A stretch of DNA of 64,000 nt, from positions 1,178,001 to 1,242,000 of the forward strand of contig CAVRVS010000004.1 of NCBI GenBank assembly GCA_963724705.1, in the 5' to 3' direction. Below are positions 9,425-17,968 of this stretch, one piece after another. The translations under genes and the position numbers were made by a program. Origin of the DNA: DASQPR01 sp963724705 (GTDB lineage Bacteria; Actinomycetota; Actinomycetes; Mycobacteriales; Micromonosporaceae). Every line of letters begins with the position of its first letter. Position 1 is the stretch's first letter. Below the pieces are notes generated by a model. That model made no database searches. It saw only the letters and a list, made by a program, of their open reading frames with translations, and had not been told where the DNA came from.

Positions 9425-10264
9425 ATGGCGCCGCTCGCCCCCGCCGACGCGCTGGAACTTCTCCGCCACGGCACCATGGACATCGAAGGCAGGCTCGCGG
9501 ACGCTTCCAACACCACGCTGCGCGCGGTCATCACGCTGGACGACGTCACCGCGCGCTGCGTGTACAAGCCGGTTCGCGGCGAACGGCCATTGTGGGACTT
9601 CCCGGACGGTACGCTCGCCGGCCGCGAGGTGAGCGCATATCTGGTCGGCGCCGCGACCGGCTGGGAGCCGGTGCCACCGACCGTGCTTCGCGACGGCCCG
9701 CTCGGCCCGGGCGCGTGTCAACTGTGGATCGAGACGGATGACGCGATCGATCCGGCGTTCGCCGGCGAGGTCGACATCGACGGCGTGGCCGCTCCGCTGC
9801 TCGGCTTCGTACCGTCGCGTCGGGTGCCGAAGGGCTGGCGTCGCATCGCGTCGGCGCGCGACGACGACGGCCGGCCCTACGTGCTGGCGCACGCCGACGA
9901 TCCCCGGCTGGCCCGCCTGGCCGCGTTCGACGCGGTCATCAACAACGCGGACCGCAAGGGCGGCCACGTGCTGCAGGCGGGCGACCACGTGTACGGCGTC
10001 GACCACGGCGTCTGCTTCCACGTCGAGCCGAAGTTGCGCACGATCCTGTGGGGCTTCGTCGACGAGCCGCTGCCCGACGACGTGGCCGAGGTCCTGCGGA
10101 AGCTGCGCGTCGACCTCGATGGCGCGCTCGGCGAGGCGCTCTTCGAGCATCTGATGGTGGCCGAGGTCGTCGAGGTCGCGACGCGGCTCGACGCTCTGCT
10201 CGCGACCGGGTGCTACCCGGCACCGTCGGGCGAGTGGCCGTCGGTGCCGTGGCCGCCGATCTAG
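9425..10264 (+). CDS. SCO1664 family protein
   Basis: This encodes 279 aa from ATG 9425, three bases after the DUF3090 stop, so it is translationally linked to it. Recognisable blocks are a start with ALELLRHGTMDIEGRL, VYKPVRGERPLWDFPDGTLAGREVSAYLV, VLRDGPLGPGACQLWIE, FDAVINNADRKGGHVL and VYGVDHGVCFH. The NNADRKGGH and GVDHGVCF blocks resemble the catalytic and metal-binding loops of phosphatidylinositol-3/4-kinase-fold proteins, so an ATP-dependent kinase-like activity is plausible but untested. The gene is conserved next to mshC in many actinobacteria. Confidence 0.85.
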   Translation: MAPLAPADALELLRHGTMDIEGRLADASNTTLRAVITLDDVTARCVYKPVRGERPLWDFPDGTLAGREVSAYLVGAATGWEPVPPTVLRDGPLGPGACQLWIETDDAIDPAFAGEVDIDGVAAPLLGFVPSRRVPKGWRRIASARDDDGRPYVLAHADDPRLARLAAFDAVINNADRKGGHVLQAGDHVYGVDHGVCFHVEPKLRTILWGFVDEPLPDDVAEVLRKLRVDLDGALGEALFEHLMVAEVVEVATRLDALLATGCYPAPSGEWPSVPWPPI

Positions 10265-10341
10265 ACCCGGCCTCGGGCGGCCGGGGATATCCGGCGACCT
10301 CTGCCCGGGTGGCCAGGCGTGTGCGCTCGACGGTCGATCGT

Positions 10342-10347
10342 TAGGCT
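10342..10347 (+). promoter_or_regulatory. Putative -10 box TAGGCT for mshC
   Basis: TAGGCT lies seven bases before ATG 10355, consistent with a leaderless mshC transcript starting at or next to the A of the start codon. Confidence 0.5.
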
Positions 10348-10354
10348 CTGTTGT

Positions 10355-11598
10355 ATGGATTCGTGGTCATCCCCGAACGTGCCGGCGCTGCCCGGTGCCG
10401 GTGTTCCCCTGCGGCTCTACGACTCGGCCCGACAGGACCGGCACGTGTCCAGCGGCGACGACGGCGGCGCCTCGATGTACGTGTGCGGGATCACACCGTA
10501 CGACGCGACGCACCTCGGGCACGCGGCCACGATGATCACCTTCGACGTGATCAACCGGGTCTGGCGGGACAACGGCCTTTCCGTCACGTACGTCCAGAAC
10601 GTCACCGACATCGACGATCCGCTGCTGGAGCGGGCCAGCCGCGACGGCGAGGACTGGATCGTGCTCGCGATGCGCGAGACCGCGCTGTTCCGCGAGGACA
10701 TGGAGGCGCTGCGGATCCTCCCGCCGGCGCATTACGTCGGGGCCGTCGAGTCGATCCCGGCGATCGCTGACGAGGTCGTGAACCTGCTCGACGCCGGCAT
10801 CGCCTACCGGCTCGACGACGGCACCGGCGACGTCTACTTCGATGTCTCGAAGGATGCGACCTTCGGGTACGAGTCGAATCTCACCCGGCCGGAGATGCTC
10901 GCGTTCTTCGCCGAGCGTGGTGGCGACCCGGACCGGCGCCGGCAAACGCGATGCGCTCGATCCGTTGCTGTGGCGGGGCGCTCGCGACGGCGAGCCGGCC
11001 TGGGCGGGCGGCATCCTTGGGCCGGGGCGGCCCGGCTGGCACATCGAGTGCGCGGTCATCGCCCTCGGTCTGCTCGGCCCGACGCATCGACGTCCAGGGC
11101 GGCGGCAACGACCTGCTGTTCCCGCACCACGAGATGTCGGCCGCGCACGCCGAGGCGTTGACCGGCGAGGCTCCGTTCGCCCGGCACTATGTGCACGCCG
11201 GCATGATCGGGCTGCACGGCGAGAAGATGAGCAAGAGCCGCGGCAACCTGGTGTTCGTGTCACGATTGCGCGCCGACCACGTGGAATCGATGGCCGTACG
11301 CCTCGCCCTGCTGGCCGATCACTATCACGACGATCGGCAGTGGACGGACGATCTTCTCAAGACGGCCCAGCAACGGTTGTCCCGCTGGCGTGAGGCGGTC
11401 GCCCTGCCGGCCGGTCCGTCCGGCGCCGCGACGCTGGCCGCCGTCCGGGAACGGCTCGCCGACGATCTCGACACCGTGGGCGCACTGGCCGCCGTCGACG
11501 ACTGGGTCGACGCGACTCTTGCCGGCGACCGGACCGACGTGGGCGCGCCGGCGCTGGTCGCGGCGACCGTGGACGCGCTGCTCGGCGTCGCGCTCTAG
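10355..11598 (+). pseudogene. mshC: Mycothiol ligase MshC, two frameshifts
   Basis: MshC joins L-cysteine to GlcN-inositol, an ATP-dependent step in the synthesis of mycothiol, the main actinobacterial thiol. It is a cysteinyl-tRNA-synthetase paralogue: CGITPYDATHLGH carries the zinc-binding Cys44 and the HIGH-type motif, and the downstream KMSKSRGN is the second ATP-binding motif. The frame changes at about 10934-10938 (between GGDPDR and GKRDALDPLLW) and at about 11080-11083 (before IDVQGGGNDLLFPHHE). With two single bases removed, a full-length enzyme results. Loss of mshC in an organism keeping mycothiol-linked genes would be surprising. Confidence 0.92.
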
Positions 11599-11620
11599 CC
11601 GGCGCGCGACCCGCCCGCTG

Positions 11621-12786
11621 ATGGTCGTGCCGGAACCCGAGGCGACCGCGGTCTCGCTCGGGGTCATCGCCCGCGAATGGGGGCGCATCGGCGTGACCGG
11701 CTTCGGCGGACCGCCGGCACACATCGCACTGCTGCGCGACCTGTGCGTACGCCGCCGGGGGTGGCTGCCGGAATCCGAGTTCGAAGACGGCGTCGCGGCG
11801 ACAAATCTGCTGCCCGGACCGGCATCCACTCAGCTCGCGATCTTCTGCGCGTGGCGGCTGCGCGGGCTGGCGTGGCGCGATCGTCGGCGGCGTCTGCTTC
11901 ATCGTCCCCGGCCTGATCGCGATCATCGCGTTGTCCGTGTTGTTCCTGGCCGCGCACCCGCCGCGGTGGGTGGTCGGGGCCGCCGCGGGCGCCGGCGCGG
12001 CCGTGCCGGTCGTCGCGATCCACGCCGCCACCGGCCTGCTTGCCGGCGAGTTGGCGGCGGGCCGGCTCGTCCGCGGCACGCGTGCGTTGGCTGGCCTATG
12101 CGGCCGCCGGTTTTGCGGCCGGCGCACTGGTCGGGCCGTGGCTGGTCCTCGTGCTGGTCGGCTGCGGGCTAGCCGAGGCGATCGTGCGAACGTCCCCGCA
12201 CGGCGGCCGGATCAGCCGGGTCGTCGTCGTGTTCGGTACGGCGGCCACCAGCGCCACGTGGGCGTCGCTGGCCTGGGTCGCGTTCAAGGTCGGCGCGCTG
12301 TCCTATGGCGGCGGCTTCGTCATCATCCCGTTGATGCAGCACGACGCCGTACACACGTACCACTGGATGACCGACTCGCAGTTCCTGACCGCGGTCGCGC
12401 TCGGCCAGATCACGCCGGGACCGGTCGTGCAGACCGTGGCCGTCGTCGGTTACGCGGCGGCGGGCGTGCTCGGCGGCGTGTACGCGGCCGTGATCGCCTT
12501 CACGCCGTCGTTCGTATTCGTTCTCGCCGGCGCCGGGCGCTTCGACGCGATCCGACGAAACGCGCGCGTGCAGGCGTTCATGGGCGGCGCCGGTCCGGCG
12601 GCGATCGGCGCGATCGCCGGCGCGGCAGTGCCACTCGCGCTGGCACTCGGTCACCTCTGGCAGTACGGGCTCCTCGCGGCGGCCGCGGCGTGGTTGCTCG
12701 GGGTCCGCCGTGGCGTCGTGTCGACGATCGTCGGTGCCGCCGTCATCGGGTCGATCGCGGTGCTGGCCGGAGCCCCCGCCGGCTGA
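11621..12786 (+). pseudogene. chrA: Chromate transporter ChrA family, two frameshifts
   Basis: This is a CHR-family membrane transporter with two homologous halves. The first half has GRIGVTGFGGPPAHIALLR and NLLPGPASTQLAI; the second has AFKVGALSYGGGFVIIPLM and ALGQITPGPVVQTV, the paired signature loops of the family. The frame must change near 11873 (to read GAIVGGVCFIVPG) and near 12039 (to read LPASWRRAGSSAARVRWLAY). Restored length is about 387 aa, normal for bidomain ChrA. Chromate or sulfate is the usual substrate in the family. There is 22 bp from mshC, so read-through is likely. Confidence 0.88.
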
Positions 12787-12805
12787 CCGCGCTTGGCGGG
12801 CACAG

Positions 12806-12899
12806 CCGGCTGAGCCCCCCGGGGCTGCGCCCCGCGTGTTTGCCGGCCGGCTGAGCTGCCGTTCGGCTGAGCCACGCGTGCCGATCGCCGCTCAGCCGG
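12806..12899. terminator. Repeat-rich region between convergent genes, likely bidirectional terminator
   Basis: CCGGCTGAGC occurs at 12806-12815 and 12847-12856, a related copy lies near 12863, and the inverse GCTCAGCCGG is at 12890-12899 across the DinB stop codon. These can pair into alternative GC-rich hairpins between chrA and the convergent DinB gene. There is no T-run, as is common in high-GC actinobacteria. Confidence 0.45.
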
Positions 12900-13464
12900 A
12901 GGCGGGCCGCCAGGGTTGGATCCACGGGCTCGGCGGCCATCCCTCGGCCGCGGCCATCAGCGGGATCGCGGTCGCGCCGTCGACGTGCTCACGCACGATG
13001 TCGGCGTGTCCGGCGTGTCGAGCCGTCTCCTCGATCACGTGCATCAGCACCCACCGTGCCGACCAGGCGTCGACGTCCTTGGGAAACCACGGCACGTCGG
13101 GCGGGACCGGCACCGGTTGGTCGAGGTCGACCTCGGCCGCCAGGGCATCGGTCGCCTTGGCCACGTCGTCGTAGCGGGCGAGGAGGTCGGCGAGCGTCTC
13201 GTGCTCGTGCATGGTGAACGCGTCGACGTAGTCGTCCACGCCACCGGATTCCGGCAGGCCGCGGATGCGATTGATCCAGCCCTCTTCGGTGCTCGCGACG
13301 TGTTTGATCAAGCCGCCGATGGATAAGGAACTCCGGCTCGGCCGATCGCGGGCCTGCGCGTCGGTCAGGCCAAACGCGGCCAGCCGCAACACGTACCGCT
13401 GCTGGCCAAGAAAGCTGATGAGGCTGTCACGCTCGTCGACGACGGGTCGGGTATCTCCGGGCAC
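12892..13464 (-). CDS. DinB family protein (DUF664-like)
   Basis: This 190-aa protein from GTG 13464 is supported by GGAGG five bases upstream. It has the four-helix-bundle DinB pattern: an initial helix ERDSLISFLGQQRYVLRLAAFGLTDAQARDRPSRSSLSIGGLIKHVA with a metal-ligand-type His, then HEHETLADLLARYDD, and a C-terminal RWVLMHVIEETARHAGHADIVRE containing the remaining His ligands. Family members include mycothiol-dependent metalloenzymes; adjacency to mshC is suggestive but not proof. It is convergent with chrA. Confidence 0.85.
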   Translation of the reverse strand: MPGDTRPVVDERDSLISFLGQQRYVLRLAAFGLTDAQARDRPSRSSLSIGGLIKHVASTEEGWINRIRGLPESGGVDDYVDAFTMHEHETLADLLARYDDVAKATDALAAEVDLDQPVPVPPDVPWFPKDVDAWSARWVLMHVIEETARHAGHADIVREHVDGATAIPLMAAAEGWPPSPWIQPWRPASG

Positions 13465-13559
13465 AGCGTCCTCCGCGGTCGCTCGGGTCGGCGTAGGTTC
13501 GCCGGCGGAGCGCCCAGACTAAGCCGCTCGACCGACGGTTTTCGCGAACTTGCGGATCG

Positions 13560-14489
13560 CTACGGACACGTGGCGGTGACCGAAGCGGTGACGAACCGCA
13601 CGGGCGTGTCGAGCACGAGCGTGGCCGTCACTGTGCTGCCGTGGGTGAGTGCGAACGGGTGGCTCGTGACCTTGTGCGTTCCGCCACCACGAGGAAATGA
13701 CCAGGTACCGGTTACGTTGCCGGGGCCGGTACCGCTGAATTTCCAGTGGTAGTTGACGGTCATCGGTCCGACACCGGCATGGATCGTCGATACGAAGGTC
13801 ACCGAACACGGCGACGTCGACGCGGCCCGGGTGATCTTCGACGCGCTCGCACCGCATTTCTGCGTGTACGTCATCGACGCACTCCGAGACACCGGTGTCA
13901 CGATCACGAAGGCGGCAACCACCTGGCCATTGGGTGTCGTGATGTTCGGAAACGCATGGCTGAACTGGTGCGACCCGGCCGCGCCGTACGTGAACGATGC
14001 CGTCGCGGAGACGGGCGCGTTGATGTCCGTGCGAACCCAGCGGTACGTGATCGTGACCGGGCCGGTGGCGGCGACCGTGGCGACGCCGGTCGTCGACCCG
14101 GGGCAGGCGGGACCGACGTACGCCGGCGGCTTCATGGTCGCGTTCGAGATTGACACGGCGACCGGCGGCGGCGTGCTCGGCGTACCCGTGGGCGTTGGTT
14201 GCGCAACCGGCGTCGTGGCTGGCGTCGCCGTGGTCGGCGGCGCCGCCGGTGACGATGTCGCCGGCGGGGGAGCGGTGGTGTCGGGCTCGGATGAGATCGC
14301 CGGCAACAGGCCGGGTGAGCGGACGCCGCCACCGCTGTCGCCGAGGCCGCCGAACGCGAGGAAGCCGACCCCGATGAGCACCCCGATCGCTACCACCGCG
14401 GCCGACACGATGAGGGCGATCGGCCGGCGCGCGGGCACCGCCGCGATCTCGACCGTGTCGTCGGGCTGCGGTGGGAACTGTTCCAACAT
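13560..14489 (-). CDS. Membrane-anchored secreted protein with two Ig-like repeats
   Basis: This 309-aa protein starts at ATG 14489, with GGAG six bases upstream. Residues ~1-20 are cytoplasmic, a transmembrane helix follows (IALIVSAAVVAIGVLIGVGF), then about 80 residues rich in Pro, Thr, Ser and Ala, resembling a cell-wall-spanning linker. Two similar beta-rich repeats follow; compare GPVTITYRWVRTD with GPMTVNYHWKFSG, each having a single Cys pair partner near its ends (CPGSTTG, KCG; CSVTF, TCP). They look like Ig-like domains stabilised by disulfides. The ligand is unknown; I do not recognise a specific family. Confidence 0.7.
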   Translation of the reverse strand: MLEQFPPQPDDTVEIAAVPARRPIALIVSAAVVAIGVLIGVGFLAFGGLGDSGGGVRSPGLLPAISSEPDTTAPPPATSSPAAPPTTATPATTPVAQPTPTGTPSTPPPVAVSISNATMKPPAYVGPACPGSTTGVATVAATGPVTITYRWVRTDINAPVSATASFTYGAAGSHQFSHAFPNITTPNGQVVAAFVIVTPVSRSASMTYTQKCGASASKITRAASTSPCSVTFVSTIHAGVGPMTVNYHWKFSGTGPGNVTGTWSFPRGGGTHKVTSHPFALTHGSTVTATLVLDTPVRFVTASVTATCP

Positions 14490-14644
14490 GCCGTGCTCCG
14501 AGCTGACAGGGATGCGGCCGCGGCTCACATTGCCGGTCCGGCGTCCAGCGCGCAAGTCAACGGCGTGCACCTTTACGTTCCGCGAACGTCGCAGTGCCGG
14601 TCCGTCACCCCCCGTTCGCCTGATGCGGACGGTCCGCGCGCAAC

Positions 14645-15370
14645 TTAACCGAGGTCGACGCGAGCCGAGTCGCCCGCATCCGGTCCGGCCTCGGCGACGA
14701 TCGCGCCGCCCGGAGCCCAGATCGCCGAACGGCCGGCGGTGTCGACGTACCCGCCGCCGGTCGATCCGGCGAAGCTCGCGACGGCGACCCAGACGTTATG
14801 GTCGATCGCGATCCGGCGCGCCCGCTCGTGCTGCAGTGCGGCCTCGTCCGCACCCTTGACCGTGCCGGCGACATAGACATCGATGCCCAGGCTGGCTGTG
14901 TCGGTGGCGTGCTGCCTCATTCCGGTGTCCTTGCAGATCGCGAGTCCGAGCCGCCAACCGTCGACGTCGAGCGCCACCGGTGCCGGTCCCGGGGCGAACC
15001 GTTGCGCTTCGGCCGTGCCCAGCCATATTTTCCGGTACGCCACCTCGACGCCGTCGTGGTCGACGGCCAGCATTGCGATGTGCTCGGTGCCCTCCCGACG
15101 TCGGCCCGACTCGTCCCGCACCGGCGCACCGACGAGCGCCAGCGAACCATGGGCCGAACAGGCCGCGACGATCGGCGCCAGCCGCGGGTCGTCCGGATCG
15201 ACGGCGGGCGCGTCGAGTTCGTATCCCGTCAGCGACAGCTCGGGAAAGATGATGACCCGGGCGGCCGCCGCGCGAATCGCTTCGGCGTGTGCGTACGCGT
15301 TCGCCTCGATGTCGTACGCGGTGCACGGCGGCTGGGCCACCGCGATCGCCAACGGCGGACGGCCGGTCAT
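14645..15370 (-). CDS. Carbon-nitrogen hydrolase (nitrilase superfamily)
   Basis: This encodes 241 aa, with the complete nitrilase catalytic triad visible: Glu44 in IIFPELSLTGYE, Lys114 in AYRKIWLGT, and Cys146 in LGLAICKDTGM. The C-terminal ARRIAIDHNVWVAVAS and the final GGAIVAEAG strand are also typical. Such enzymes hydrolyse amides or nitriles; the substrate cannot be predicted from sequence. The Lys-containing loop is K-I-W-L-G rather than the common K-x-H-L-F. The start codon follows directly after the stop of the upstream YdeI-like gene (TAG ATG), so the two are translationally coupled. Confidence 0.85.
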   Translation of the reverse strand: MTGRPPLAIAVAQPPCTAYDIEANAYAHAEAIRAAAARVIIFPELSLTGYELDAPAVDPDDPRLAPIVAACSAHGSLALVGAPVRDESGRRREGTEHIAMLAVDHDGVEVAYRKIWLGTAEAQRFAPGPAPVALDVDGWRLGLAICKDTGMRQHATDTASLGIDVYVAGTVKGADEAALQHERARRIAIDHNVWVAVASFAGSTGGGYVDTAGRSAIWAPGGAIVAEAGPDAGDSARVDLG

Positions 15371-15823
15371 CTAGTGACGCGGCCGGCGGTTGCGAAGGGC
15401 TTCGACCGACTTGGCGACCCGATCGGCGCGCGTCTCCGGCTTCTTCGCATCCGTCACCCAGGTCGCGTACGTGTTCTGATTCGTGTACGACAGCGAGTCG
15501 TAGAACGCGCGCGCGGCCGGGTCGGCGCCCAGAGCGGCGGCGAGGTCCTCCGGCAGCGTCACGATGCGCGGCGCGTCGTCGACCTCGACCGTCACGTCCA
15601 GCACATCGCCGGCGGCGACACCGGAACCCGCGCGATGCTCCGCGCTGACCCCGATCCAGTAGGAGCCGCCCATCGGCGCGATCGTCGTGCGGTACGTGTA
15701 GCCGCGCAGCGTCACCCGTACGGCCGGGCGTTTGCCGGCGCCGAGCCCCGTGACGATGGCCTCCGGCACCTCGATGCCAGTGGCCGTCTTCCCGGCCAGC
15801 TGGAGTTCGCCCCGGAAGTTCAT
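15371..15823 (-). CDS. YdeI/OmpD-associated family protein with DUF1905 domain
   Basis: This is a 150-aa protein. The first ~95 residues form the DUF1905 beta-barrel-like domain (FRGELQLAGKTATGIEVPEAIVTGLGAGKRPAVRVTLRGYTYRTTIAPMGGSYWIGVSAEHRAG). The last ~50 residues are the YdeI-type helical tail, LPEDLAAALGADPAARAFYDSLSYTNQNTYATWVTDAKKPETRADRV. The activity is unknown. The start ATG 15823 is preceded by a tandem duplication that creates a short upstream reading frame (see the repeat entry). It is immediately followed by the nitrilase gene on the same strand. Confidence 0.85.
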   Translation of the reverse strand: MNFRGELQLAGKTATGIEVPEAIVTGLGAGKRPAVRVTLRGYTYRTTIAPMGGSYWIGVSAEHRAGSGVAAGDVLDVTVEVDDAPRIVTLPEDLAAALGADPAARAFYDSLSYTNQNTYATWVTDAKKPETRADRVAKSVEALRNRRPRH

Positions 15824-15867
15824 GCGCGCTCGCTCTGCAATGTCATACGCGCTCGCTCCGCAATATC
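15822..15867. repeat. 23-bp tandem repeat duplicating a translation start
   Basis: Two copies of a 23-bp unit (15822-15844 and 15845-15867) differ at three positions. On the minus strand each copy holds a purine-rich stretch followed by ATG. The upstream ATG (15847) opens an eight-codon frame whose TGA overlaps the real start of the YdeI-like gene (ATGA). This arrangement could couple or dampen translation. The rest of the gap up to 15965 holds nothing recognisable. Confidence 0.5.
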
Positions 15868-15965
15868 ATGCGCCACAGATTTTCATGAACCACAGTCTGC
15901 CAGGCGCCAGGCCTCGACCATTGCCGCGACGGTCGGGTAGCCGACGCGTCCCGTCTCGCGCGGCC

Positions 15966-16772
15966 TCAGGCGAAAAACGCGTCCGGATCCGTGTCGATCG
16001 AGGCCGGCCGCTCGGCCGGAATCGTGTATTGCTCGGTCAACACGGTCATCGGGCCGGGCCACGTCGCGACGGCCACCTCGATCGGCCGGTGCGCGGTGTC
16101 GTACGCCGTGTGCAGCAGGTGCAACACCGGTGTGTCCGGACGGATGGCGAGGATCTCGCATTCCTCGCGCGTGGGCAGGCGCGCCGAGATCTGGTCGGTC
16201 GCGGTCGCGTACGCGCGGCTGGTGACGTCCTCGACCTCCTGGTAGAGCGGCCGACCGAACGCTTCGCGACGGGCGAGCGACGTGCCGTCCGCATCGGCCG
16301 GTCGCAGCCACGATGCGCCGACCTCCACGGTGGCGTCCTGCGTGCTCACGACGTGCCGCCGGAACACGAGCTCAGTGCCGGCCGGCAGTCCGAAGGCGTC
16401 GGCCACCTCACCCGGGGCCGGGGCGCGGCCGACGTCCACGAGCTGCTGGCGGTATCGCGCGGCGAGGTCGGCGTGGTAGCCGCGCTGGGGGCCGTAACGA
16501 CCGCGGGACAATCGGTTGAGCCGCCGACGGGTGCCTCGGACGTACGTTCCCGAACCCGGCTTGGTGATCAGGACGCCTTCGATGCGGAGCTGGTCGATCG
16601 TGCGTTGCACGGTCTGCTTCGCGACGCCGAACATCTCGGCGATCGCGGGGATGGACGGCAGGCGCTCGCCCGGTGCCCAGTCGCCGCGGCGAATCCGGGC
16701 CCGGAGTTGGGCCGCGATCTGCCGGTGCGGATGTTCGGTCATGCCGGGGTTGACCGCGGGGTCGATCGTCAC
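15966..16772 (-). CDS. GntR family transcriptional regulator with UTRA domain
   Basis: This encodes 268 aa from GTG 16772 (GGA six bases upstream); ATG 16742 is a possible shorter start. Residues ~15-85 are a GntR winged helix (QIAAQLRARIRRGDWAPGERLPSIPAIAEMFGVAKQTVQRTIDQLRIEGVLITKPGSGTYVRG, broken here only by reading in pieces). A UTRA ligand-binding domain follows, with EVGASWLRP, the GRPLYQEVEDVTSRAYATATDQISARLPT block and DTPVLHLLHTAYD. The effector is unknown. A CCTAG inverted repeat about 77-90 bp upstream overlaps a likely -10 box, suggesting autorepression. Confidence 0.88.
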   Translation of the reverse strand: MTIDPAVNPGMTEHPHRQIAAQLRARIRRGDWAPGERLPSIPAIAEMFGVAKQTVQRTIDQLRIEGVLITKPGSGTYVRGTRRRLNRLSRGRYGPQRGYHADLAARYRQQLVDVGRAPAPGEVADAFGLPAGTELVFRRHVVSTQDATVEVGASWLRPADADGTSLARREAFGRPLYQEVEDVTSRAYATATDQISARLPTREECEILAIRPDTPVLHLLHTAYDTAHRPIEVAVATWPGPMTVLTEQYTIPAERPASIDTDPDAFFA

Positions 16773-16848
16773 GGAAGTTCCGTCCTCGCTTGGAGGTTGG
16801 TGGGCCAATGTCTGGCTTGGGCCATGATGAGCCGCCTGTCCGACATAA

Positions 16849-16862
16849 CCTAGCTTCCTAGG
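16849..16862 (-). promoter_or_regulatory. Candidate GntR operator CCTAG-N4-CTAGG
   Basis: A perfect 5-bp inverted repeat with a 4-bp spacer lies upstream of the GntR gene. Reading on the minus strand, the adjoining TAGGTT fits a TANNNT -10 box, so a bound repressor would block the promoter. CTAGG-type half-sites are known for several actinobacterial GntR proteins; the link here is inference. Confidence 0.45.
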
Positions 16863-16972
16863 ACGCGCTACACGGTGTGACACGCCGCGAAAACAGACGA
16901 TGGGTACGACAAAGCGACGCTTCGCAGTCGAGGTGCAGACGCTGGTCGCCGAGATGGACGAGCCAGTTTGAA

Positions 16973-17818
16973 TCATCCCGAGGACTTGACCGCAGACGAG
17001 AGTTGAGATGTGCGCGCGGAGGTCTGGCGACTGGCTCGGTAGCGGCCTGGGGTTGTTCCGATGATGTTCGTGAACGCTGCGATGAAGCTGCTGGGGTTGG
17101 CCCAGCCGCAGGCGTAGGCGGTTTGGGTGGTGTCGTGGCCGTCGGCGAGGAGCACGAGCGCGTGGTAGACGCGTAGCTGCGTGCGCCACTCATAAAACGT
17201 CATGCCTAGTTCGTTGCGGAACAGTCGGCTGAGGGTGCGCGTGCTGGCTCCGATCCTCTTCCCGAGTTCGGCCAGCGATGCGTTGTCTGCCGGCCTCTCG
17301 TACAGCATCCGGGCAACGGCTTGCAGTCGGTCGTCCCGTGGCTCCGGCAGGTGCAGTGGCTGTTCGTGTGCTTCGCGGAGTTCATCGACGAGCACTCGAA
17401 CGAGGCGAGTCCGCGCGGAGCGGCTGTAGTCAGGTACGGCGTCGTCGTAGTTGCGGGGGCCGGTCAGAGCGAGCAGGACCTCACGGGCGAGGCCGGAGGC
17501 CACGAACACGGCGGGATGGTCCGGCATGAGCCGGGCGAGGGATGGAGCGAGAAAGACGATCCGCATATCGGTGTCGCCGTGGGCGCGGTGGTAGTGCGTG
17601 AACCCGGCCGGGGCCCAGGCGACCCGGTTGGCGGGAACGATCGACGTGCCGCGCTCGGTGTGAACTGCCAAGACGCCAGTGGCTGCGTATACCAGGTGTC
17701 CCCGTGCGTGCGACTGCACTGCGCTTGCTTCGCCGGATGGCCAGAGGTGGCGCCCGCCTGACGGCCACACTTGCGACCTCACGCCGGCGATCTCGCGGGG
17801 TTGGCGGCGAGCAGGCAT
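16973..17818 (-). CDS. AraC family transcriptional regulator
   Basis: This encodes 281 aa. The N-terminal ~150 residues form a cupin-like sensor domain (HARGHLVYAATGVLAVHTERGTSIVPANRVAWAPAGFTHYHRA). The C-terminal ~100 residues are the double helix-turn-helix AraC domain: ASLAELGKRIGASTRTLSRLFRNELGMTFYEWRTQLRV and QTAYACGWANPSSFIAAFTNIIGTTPGRYR. ATG 17818 is chosen because the sensor domain begins shortly after and TACGAT lies eight bases upstream. It is transcribed divergently from the alpha/beta hydrolase 150 bp away, which is its most likely target. Confidence 0.9.
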   Translation of the reverse strand: MPARRQPREIAGVRSQVWPSGGRHLWPSGEASAVQSHARGHLVYAATGVLAVHTERGTSIVPANRVAWAPAGFTHYHRAHGDTDMRIVFLAPSLARLMPDHPAVFVASGLAREVLLALTGPRNYDDAVPDYSRSARTRLVRVLVDELREAHEQPLHLPEPRDDRLQAVARMLYERPADNASLAELGKRIGASTRTLSRLFRNELGMTFYEWRTQLRVYHALVLLADGHDTTQTAYACGWANPSSFIAAFTNIIGTTPGRYRASRQTSARTSQLSSAVKSSG

Positions 17819-17826
17819 CAATTGGC

Positions 17827-17832
17827 ATCGTA
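17827..17832 (-). promoter_or_regulatory. Putative -10 box TACGAT for the AraC regulator
   Basis: TACGAT (read on the minus strand) ends eight bases before ATG 17818. It would give a leaderless or nearly leaderless message. Confidence 0.35.
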
Positions 17833-17918
17833 CCGGTAGTGAGCCACACCTTGATCTGGTGACACTTCCTCCATGCGGTGGTCTTGAGCCGCGCACCGCG
17901 TCTGACCGAACCACATGT

Positions 17919-17942
17919 CATCGAGGCAGCGATGCCTCGATG
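17919..17942. promoter_or_regulatory. Perfect 10-bp inverted repeat upstream of alpha/beta hydrolase
   Basis: CATCGAGGCA and TGCCTCGATG flank a GCGA spacer in the divergent AraC/hydrolase region, ending 26 bases before ATG 17969. It may be the operator for the neighbouring AraC regulator or a hairpin in the hydrolase leader. AraC proteins more often bind direct repeats, so a leader hairpin or a different regulator is equally possible. Confidence 0.45.
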
Positions 17943-17968
17943 CCGCGGCCTGAGAGAAGGAGAAACGC

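Noticed and set aside
3252..12082. Programmed ribosomal frameshifting or genuine pseudogenes
   Set aside because: There are no slippery heptamers or consistent signals, many unrelated genes are hit, and every lesion is a single extra base; sequencing error explains it more simply.
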